A DNA stretch of 18,165 nucleotides from Solobacterium sp. (GTDB taxonomy: Bacteria > Bacillota_I > Bacilli_A > Erysipelotrichales > Erysipelotrichaceae), in NCBI GenBank assembly GCA_017419465.1, contig JAFOLE010000231.1, positions 1 to 18,165 of the forward strand. Direction: 5' to 3'. The notes beneath the pieces were generated by a model. The model did no database searches, was not told the DNA's origin, and saw only the letters and a program-made list of their open reading frames with translations. The position numbers and the translations under genes were made by a program. Positions within the stretch are counted from its first letter, which is position 1. Every line of letters starts with the position of its first letter. Positions 13,471 to 18,165 of this stretch are shown here, piece by piece.

Positions 13471-14402
13471 GCGAAAAAGATATTGAACTGAATAATCCGG
13501 ATGTGTTTGCCCAGCCGGCAGAACTGTCTGAGATCGCGCATAACGAAGCGGAACCGGAAACAGAAGAAACACAGGAACCGGTTTTGGAAGAACATGCGGA
13601 AGGTGAAGAAACCGAAGGGCATGTGAACTTTATTGAAGCGGATGGAGATCTGCAGAAAGAAGAGATGCAGACGGAAGAGCCGCAGCCGGAAGAGGCGAAG
13701 GCGGAAGAACAGACCGAAGAACCGGCAGAAGATGCTCCTGCCGCAGAAACAGATCTGATCGATGACAACAGCCGGGAGATGAATGAAGAACAGGTGGAAC
13801 AGCTTTCGCTGCTGGATGGCCAGCTGCCGCATCTCGAGGCCGCAAATGCACCGGATCCGCGCAAGGCGAAGGCGGTTCTTGAAGGACTGCTGTTTATTAC
13901 CGGTGATGAGGGAGTGACTGCCGAACAGGCTGCCACTGCGCTCGATATTACCCCGGAACTTGCGGCAGAGTACTTTGATGAACTGATGGAAGAGTATACC
14001 GATGACAACCGCGGCATTGAAATTGCAAACTATGCCGGTACCTATCGGTTTTTGTCCAAGGCGTTTGTCTTTGATTATGCAAAGCGTCTGTTCCAGATCA
14101 CCAAGACAGCACAGCTTTCCCAGGCAGCGCTTGAAACGCTTGCGATTATTGCCTATAAGCAGCCGATTACCCGTGTTGAAATTGAAGAAATCCGCGGCGT
14201 CGGCGCAGATATGATGCTGCGGAAACTCATGGCGCGGGATCTGATCCGTGAAAGCGGACGTTCTGAAGCTGCCGGACGGCCGATCCTGTATGAGGTGACC
14301 GAAGAATTCATGAATTCCTTTAAACTGCTCAGTCTGAAGGAACTTCCGGAGCTTCCGAGCTTCAATAACGACGAAGAAAGTGAAGAACTGTTCAATCAAT
14401 GA
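13467..14402 (+). CDS. scpB: Segregation and condensation protein B with long acidic N-terminal extension
   Basis: A 311-residue ScpB, the winged-helix partner that dimerises and bridges ScpA in the SMC complex. The ScpB core begins near residue 130 (PRKAKAVLEGLLFITGDEGV) and includes ALETLAIIAYKQPITRVEIEEIRGV and LRKLMARDLIRESGRSEAAGRPILY, the conserved second winged helix. This core of about 180 residues is the usual full protein. The first 129 residues are an added region dominated by Glu, Pro, Ala and Thr, without hydrophobic structure and probably disordered. The start overlaps the scpA stop (ATGA at 13467-13470), which favours the full-length start, though an internal start cannot be ruled out. 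The stop overlaps the next gene by ATGA again. Confidence 0.93.
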   Translation: MSEKDIELNNPDVFAQPAELSEIAHNEAEPETEETQEPVLEEHAEGEETEGHVNFIEADGDLQKEEMQTEEPQPEEAKAEEQTEEPAEDAPAAETDLIDDNSREMNEEQVEQLSLLDGQLPHLEAANAPDPRKAKAVLEGLLFITGDEGVTAEQAATALDITPELAAEYFDELMEEYTDDNRGIEIANYAGTYRFLSKAFVFDYAKRLFQITKTAQLSQAALETLAIIAYKQPITRVEIEEIRGVGADMMLRKLMARDLIRESGRSEAAGRPILYEVTEEFMNSFKLLSLKELPELPSFNNDEESEELFNQ

Positions 14403-15178
14403 AAGGGAAACGACTGATCGCTGTGATCACCGCACTGGCCTTATCCGCATGCGGCGGTTCAGCTGAGAAAAAAGGAGAAGATGCCGAAGGGTTCGAAGAA
14501 CCTGCGCCGTATGCGTGCCGGGTGCTGGATTTTTATGATTATTCCCAGCCGGTTCCGTGGAGTGGAGAAATCGAGGATACCTATTTCAGCGATGTACTGC
14601 TCGCGGGTGATTCCCGCATGGGCGCCATGTATCTCTGGGGATCGCTTGAAAATGCGCAGGTGGAATATGTTACATCCCTTAATCTCTGGCTCATTGATAC
14701 AATGAAGCTGGATAATCACGAGGATGATGCGACCATGATGGATGTTCTGTCGACAACAGACAAAAACAACATCTATCTGCTCTTCGGAATCAATGAGATC
14801 CGCAATCCGGAATCCTATTTTGACAGCTGGGCTTATGAACAGTATCAGAGTATTCTGACGATGCTGCGGGAGAATAATCCGGATTCGGATATCTATATCA
14901 TGTCGACCTATCATCCGCGCAGTATTACCGGCCTTCCGGAACCTGAACTGAGTGAACATCTGAAGTGGGTAAATACAAGACTTGCAGATCTTGCCCATAA
15001 GAACTATATGTATTATCTCGATCTCGACAACGGCATGACCGATGAAGAAGGACTCATTCGGGATGAGTATGTCGGCGACGGTCTTCATTTCGGACCGACG
15101 GGTACGCGTGCTCTCGAAGAATATATCAAAACACATGTGGTAAGGAGGAGTGTTTATGTTAAAGAAGTTTGTGAGTAG
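14399..15178 (+). CDS. SGNH/GDSL-hydrolase-like lipoprotein
   Basis: A 259-residue predicted lipoprotein. A short basic start and hydrophobic stretch end in the lipobox LSAC (C18), so the mature protein should be lipid-anchored outside the membrane. The body fits an SGNH hydrolase: GDS at 70-72 with S72 as nucleophile (LLAGDSRMGAM), N132 in FGINEI, and the DxxH pair D227/H230 in DGLHFGPTGT. Such enzymes remove acyl or acetyl groups from glycans, lipids or cell-wall polymers; the substrate here is unknown. It starts inside the scpB stop (ATGA, 14399-14402) and overlaps the following lipoprotein gene, so it is the third gene of the scpAB operon. The exact start follows from the overlap and the signal peptide. 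Confidence 0.8.
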   Translation: MKGKRLIAVITALALSACGGSAEKKGEDAEGFEEPAPYACRVLDFYDYSQPVPWSGEIEDTYFSDVLLAGDSRMGAMYLWGSLENAQVEYVTSLNLWLIDTMKLDNHEDDATMMDVLSTTDKNNIYLLFGINEIRNPESYFDSWAYEQYQSILTMLRENNPDSDIYIMSTYHPRSITGLPEPELSEHLKWVNTRLADLAHKNYMYYLDLDNGMTDEEGLIRDEYVGDGLHFGPTGTRALEEYIKTHVVRRSVYVKEVCE

Positions 15179-15611
15179 TATTCTGTGCATTCTGCTGCTG
15201 GCAGGATGCGGATCATCCACATCTGCAGGTCAGGCTGCTTCCGCACAGGCGGAATCCATTGTTTCGCAGCTGAATCTTTCCGACAAGATGGATAAGGTGG
15301 AAGACCGCATTATAAAAGGGCTCTTCTTCTTTGAAGAAGGAACCCTGAAGGACAGTTCTGTCTACATTGCCAATGACAAGAGTGCGGACATCGTTGCTGT
15401 ATTCCAGTCCGATGACACTGCGGCAGTAAAGGATAAGATCAATACCTATCTTGCGACTGCGAAAGAGCAGATGCAGAACTACTATCCGGATGAAGTATTC
15501 AAGATCGACAACGCAATCGTTCAGGAAGCAGGAGACAAGGTCGTCCTGATCGTAACGAACGATATAGAAAACGCACGTAAGATTGCGGAATCAGTCCTCA
15601 GTTCGAAGTGA
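15156..15611 (+). CDS. DUF4358-type lipoprotein
   Basis: A 151-residue predicted lipoprotein whose signal peptide MLKKFVSSILCILLLAGCG ends in the lipobox LAGC (C18). The mature part begins with a Ser/Ala-rich linker. It then shows a compact domain with MDKVEDRIIKGLFFFEEGTLKDSSVYIAND, recalling DUF4358, a family of small secreted Bacillota proteins of unknown function. I chose the ATG at 15156 because AAGGAGGAG lies just upstream. An upstream in-frame GTG at 15150 lies within that ribosome site. The gene overlaps the SGNH lipoprotein by 23 bp and closes the scpAB operon. Its 3' end overlaps the convergent Crp-like gene by 21 bp, and no terminator is visible. Confidence 0.75.
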   Translation: MLKKFVSSILCILLLAGCGSSTSAGQAASAQAESIVSQLNLSDKMDKVEDRIIKGLFFFEEGTLKDSSVYIANDKSADIVAVFQSDDTAAVKDKINTYLATAKEQMQNYYPDEVFKIDNAIVQEAGDKVVLIVTNDIENARKIAESVLSSK

Positions 15612-16268
15612 CGGTTTCAGCAGTTTGAAGTGATTCCGTCTGGTTTCCAGGTAACCGGCTCTTGCCAGTGCAGAGAGTTCTGCGCTCATTGCGGACCGTT
15701 CTACGGACAGGTAATCCGCAAGCTGTTTCCGGTCAAACGGAATATCAAATTCATCACTGTTATGACGAAGAGCTTCTTTCGAGAGAAACGAGAGAAGTTT
15801 TTCTTTTGTGCTCATACGGTCAAGATCAGACAGTCGGGTATATAACTGCAGGTTCTTGCGTGCAAGTTCCTTCATGAAACTCTGAATCAGGATCGTATTG
15901 CTGGTATGGGTTTCATCAAGCCGAAGAATTTCACGGATATTGAACCAGAGAATGACAGAGGACTCCACAGCCGTATAGTTATGAATCGTTACGGTTCCGC
16001 TGACGGCATTGTTTTCCAGCAGCAGCATGCCGCTCTTCAGCGTATCGATATGATGTTCTCGTCCCCAGAAGTCATACTCATACATATTCAAGGTTCCTTC
16101 CAGAATCAGACCGACACGCCGTACACGACGGCCTGCGGTAACCGCAACCTGTCCGGCACGATAAAATTTCAACTGGGAATCCAGCTGTTCCAGGAGCGGC
16201 TCAAGGTCTGTTTCCGGTACTTTTCGAAACAGTTTTGATTTATGAATCGTCTTCAGATAATCAGTCAT
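15591..16268 (-). CDS. Crp/Fnr-family transcriptional regulator
   Basis: A 225-residue regulator. The N-terminal part is a cyclic-nucleotide-binding-like beta barrel (YRAGQVAVTAGRRVRRVGLILEGTLNMYEYD). A long dimer helix follows, then a C-terminal Crp-type winged helix (FDRKQLADYLSVERSAMSAELSALARAGYLE) as the DNA reader. It has no cysteine cluster for an Fe-S centre, and the barrel lacks an obvious cAMP phosphate-binding cassette, so the effector is unknown. I chose the ATG at 16268; a GAGGTG lies close upstream (only about 2 nt away). A TTG at 16283 is an in-frame alternative. The leader carries a perfect 20-bp palindrome, suggesting autoregulation. Confidence 0.85.
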   Translation of the reverse strand: MTDYLKTIHKSKLFRKVPETDLEPLLEQLDSQLKFYRAGQVAVTAGRRVRRVGLILEGTLNMYEYDFWGREHHIDTLKSGMLLLENNAVSGTVTIHNYTAVESSVILWFNIREILRLDETHTSNTILIQSFMKELARKNLQLYTRLSDLDRMSTKEKLLSFLSKEALRHNSDEFDIPFDRKQLADYLSVERSAMSAELSALARAGYLETRRNHFKLLKPSLRTED

Positions 16269-16283
16269 GGCACCTCGTTTCAA

Positions 16284-16303
16284 GATGTTGGAATTCCAAC
16301 ATC
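16284..16303. promoter_or_regulatory. Perfect 20-bp palindrome in the leader of the Crp-like gene
   Basis: GATGTTGGAATTCCAACATC reads the same on both strands. It lies between the predicted transcription start (about 16312, minus strand) and the start codon (16268). It could be the binding site of the regulator itself. Alternatively, in the mRNA it could form an 8-bp hairpin with an AATT loop just before the start codon. Confidence 0.6.
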
Positions 16304-16318
16304 GTTGTGATTGTGTTC

Positions 16319-16348
16319 ATCGTATCACGTTGAAATGTTGCCTTTCAA
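16319..16348 (-). promoter_or_regulatory. Promoter of the Crp-like regulator gene
   Basis: On the minus strand TTGAAA (16343-16348) is followed after 18 bp by TACGAT (16319-16324), preceded by TGA as an extended -10. The start of transcription should be near 16312. Confidence 0.6.
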
Positions 16349-16434
16349 ACTATTTTTTGTGTCAGTTAATGCCGCGATTGTATTGAACCCGCATGGTTAT
16401 GCGAAAATATTCATCTTTAAATTTGTATTCCTTA

Positions 16435-16443
16435 TGATACAAT
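16435..16443 (+). promoter_or_regulatory. Extended -10 promoter of purB
   Basis: TGATACAAT (16435-16443) is an extended -10, 25 nt before the purB ATG. The -35 region is weak. No PurR-like box or purine riboswitch was recognised. Confidence 0.55.
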
Positions 16444-16468
16444 GTGGACTCGTTAGGAGAACCGGATT

Positions 16469-17764
16469 ATGATTGATCGTTATTCACGCAAACCGATGAG
16501 GGATTTATGGAGTGAGGACGCAAAGTTTCAGGCATGGCTCGAAGTTGAAATTCTGATTGACGAGGCATGGTCCAAACTCGGCCTGATTCCGGAAGAAGAT
16601 GTCCGCCTGATTCGTGAAAAGGCAACCTTTACAACCGATCGCATTCTCGAAATTGAAGAGACTACGCATCACGATGTAGTCGCATTTACCCGCTGTGTCA
16701 GTGAGTCACTCGGCGAAGAGAAAAAATGGATTCATTACGGTGTCACCAGCACGGACGTTGTGGATACCGCATACGGCTATCGATTCCGCAAGGCAAATGA
16801 GATTCTTGAAGAAGATATCCTTGCCTTTATGGAAATTCTGAAGAATAACGCATTGAAATATAAGGATACCGTCATGATGGGACGCACGCATGGTGTTCAT
16901 GCGGAGATCACAACATTCGGCATGAAATTTGCGCTCTGGTATGAAGAGATGAAGCGCAACCTGGAACGGTTCCATGCAGCCCGCAAGGATGTGGAGTGCG
17001 GAAAGATCTCCGGTGCGGTTGGAACATTTGCGAATATTCCGCCGTTTGTGCAGGACTATGTATGCGAGCATCTCGGCATTGAGAGCGCCGCAATTTCCAC
17101 ACAGATTCTGCAGCGAGACCGTCATGCCCATTACTTCAGCGTACTCGCGCTGATCGGATCCTCGCTGGAACAGATGGCAATGGAAATCCGTCACCTGCAG
17201 AGAACCGAAGTCCGGGAAGTGGAAGAACGCTTCCGCAAGGGACAGAAGGGAAGCAGCGCCATGCCGCACAAGCGCAATCCGATCGGTTCGGAAAACATCT
17301 GCGGATGTTCAAGAGTGCTGCGCGGATATATGGTTACCGCATACGAGGATGTGCCGCTCTGGCATGAGCGTGATATCTCCCATTCCAGTGCAGAGCGCAT
17401 TATTGCGCCGGACGCAACCGCACTGCTTGACTACATGCTGACGCGTTTCGGAAAGATTCTGAACGATCTTACGGTCTTCCCGGAGAATATGAAGGCCAAC
17501 ATCTGGAAAACAAACGGTGTTATCTTCAGCCAGCGGTTCATGCTGAAACTGGTCGAAAAGGGATGGAGCCGTGAACAGGCATATGATACGGTTCAGCCGC
17601 AGGCAATCAAGGCCTGGGAAAACAATCTTGATTTCCGTACACTGATGGAAGGACTGCCGGAAGTTACTGCAGTTCTTACTCCGGAAGAAATCGACGACTG
17701 CTTTGATACCTCATATCATACCCACCGGATTGATGAGATCTATCATCGCGTCGGATTACTCTGA
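16469..17764 (+). CDS. purB: Adenylosuccinate lyase
   Basis: A 431-residue enzyme of the fumarase/aspartase superfamily. It makes two eliminations of fumarate in purine synthesis, from SAICAR to AICAR and from adenylosuccinate to AMP. The signature loop SSAMPHKRNP is at residues 262-271 with the catalytic serine in S262/S263. The catalytic-acid histidine is H141 in MGRTHGVHAEITTFG. THHDVVAFTR and the IHYGVTSTDVVDTA substrate-binding region are also present. The length and N-terminus (MIDRYSRKPMRDLWS) match bacterial PurB fully. AGGAGA at about 16457-16462 supports the ATG. It stands alone here, not in a pur cluster, and is followed by a clear terminator. Confidence 0.97.
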   Translation: MIDRYSRKPMRDLWSEDAKFQAWLEVEILIDEAWSKLGLIPEEDVRLIREKATFTTDRILEIEETTHHDVVAFTRCVSESLGEEKKWIHYGVTSTDVVDTAYGYRFRKANEILEEDILAFMEILKNNALKYKDTVMMGRTHGVHAEITTFGMKFALWYEEMKRNLERFHAARKDVECGKISGAVGTFANIPPFVQDYVCEHLGIESAAISTQILQRDRHAHYFSVLALIGSSLEQMAMEIRHLQRTEVREVEERFRKGQKGSSAMPHKRNPIGSENICGCSRVLRGYMVTAYEDVPLWHERDISHSSAERIIAPDATALLDYMLTRFGKILNDLTVFPENMKANIWKTNGVIFSQRFMLKLVEKGWSREQAYDTVQPQAIKAWENNLDFRTLMEGLPEVTAVLTPEEIDDCFDTSYHTHRIDEIYHRVGLL

Positions 17765-17784
17765 AATCATGTCAAATTAAAAAT

Positions 17785-17810
17785 GGTGAAGCTCAGCTTC
17801 ACCGTTTTTA
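17785..17810 (+). terminator. Intrinsic terminator of purB
   Basis: GGTGAAGC (17785-17792) pairs with GCTTCACC (17796-17803) across a TCA loop, followed by GTTTTTA. The intron-like sequence starts only about 4 nt later. Confidence 0.85.
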
Positions 17811-17813
17811 GTC

Positions 17814-18165
17814 GTGTGTCGGGCATGACACATCTCCAGCTGGTGAAAGTCCAGCCACAGGTTTTTACCGCCAAGTGTAGTGAACCCCAAGTCGAAAGCA
17901 GTAATGCCGGGATGAAGGAAGGGGCTAGCGAAACTTCCGAGCCTACGCACAGAAACCTGATGAGGCTAAATGGTGGATGAGGCTGCGATTCAAGCCGAAG
18001 TCCAAAAGGTAAACGTAAAACCAAGACAGTAAATCAGGAGGTTGTGGAAGAAAGAAGGAGATGTGCCTTACCCCGAGAGATCCTGCGGCAGACCTTTTTC
18101 GGCCGGCTTTACCATATCTGTTTTAAAGCGTCTGGACTTAACCGTCCGCAGGATCTCTCGGGGTA
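17814..18165 (+). mobile_element. 5' part of a group II intron (truncated by window end)
   Basis: The sequence begins GTGTG at 17814, matching the group II intron 5' consensus GUGYG. It continues with stretches typical of intron domain I, such as GGTGAAAGTCC (17842-17852), AGTGAACCCCAAGTCGAAAG (17879-17898) and later GC-rich helices. It contains no long coding frame, as expected for the ribozyme part. A 20-bp inverted repeat (18069-18088 with 18146-18165) is probably a long intron RNA helix. The reverse transcriptase/maturase gene would lie beyond the window. Identification is from remembered intron sequences, so the class and exact 5' boundary are not certain. The short frames here are not genes. 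Confidence 0.72.
18069..18165. repeat. 20-bp perfect inverted repeat at the window end
   Basis: The arms TACCCCGAGAGATCCTGCGG (18069-18088) and its exact complement (18146-18165) flank 57 nt. The second arm ends exactly at the last base. It is most likely a stem of the group II intron RNA. An assembly fold-back at a contig end is the alternative. Confidence 0.75.

Noticed and set aside
13218..14399. 393-codon antisense frame across scpA/scpB
   Set aside because: It is a shadow of the coding bias of the sense genes; the product is low-complexity and Phe/Arg-rich with no family likeness.
17783..18024. Short frames on both strands in the intron region
   Set aside because: They overlap ribozyme-like intron sequence and the purB terminator and show no protein features.

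Overview
The window looks like chromosomal DNA from a low-to-mid GC Bacillota (Firmicutes), probably an anaerobic gut or oral lineage such as Erysipelotrichia. This rests on gene content, not a search: a T-box leader on leuS, ScpA/ScpB, an anaerobic ribonucleotide reductase activase (NrdG), a UPF0371/DUF1846 protein, a DUF4358 lipoprotein, a MocR-type regulator and strong AGGAGG-like ribosome sites. No rRNA, tRNA or CRISPR array was seen. Most of the window is ordinary housekeeping sequence. The unusual parts are degenerate signalling proteins, regulatory palindromes and several apparently leaderless genes.

Layout. 1-114 is the tail of a membrane protein. 240-473 is a small unknown gene with its own promoter and terminator. 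477-911 is an AT-rich gene-free stretch with short repeats and a second terminator. 912-2111 holds an orphan STAS-domain protein and an MscS channel. 2207-3814 is a two-gene unit, nrdG plus a YjbR protein fused to an EVE/PUA-like domain. It meets the minus-strand UPF0371 gene (3895-5382) at a shared bidirectional terminator. 5548-6951 is a 7-TM LytS/YesM-like histidine kinase whose ATP site looks degraded. It overlaps, tail to tail, a truncated MocR regulator (6913-7971, minus) that lacks the expected PLP lysine. A near-perfect palindrome separates mocR from a divergent PfkB-family kinase (8112-9026). 9121-9897 is a secreted C39-like cysteine peptidase.

9958-12626 is leuS behind a T-box riboswitch with a probable CUC leucine specifier. 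12724-15611 is a tightly overlapping operon: scpA, scpB (with a long acidic N-terminal extension), an SGNH-hydrolase lipoprotein and a DUF4358 lipoprotein. A Crp/Fnr-type regulator (15591-16268, minus) overlaps the operon end and has a perfect 20-bp palindrome in its leader. 16469-17764 is purB. Directly after the purB terminator starts what looks like the 5' part of a group II intron, cut off by the window end.

Themes. (1) Three genes (the 77-aa ORF, pfkB, scpA) have a -10 box 5-6 nt before the ATG and no well-placed Shine-Dalgarno sequence, as expected for leaderless mRNAs. (2) MocR and the neighbouring kinase both keep their family's sensor/DNA-binding parts while losing catalytic signature residues. 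I did not find a clearly new multi-gene defence or metabolic system.
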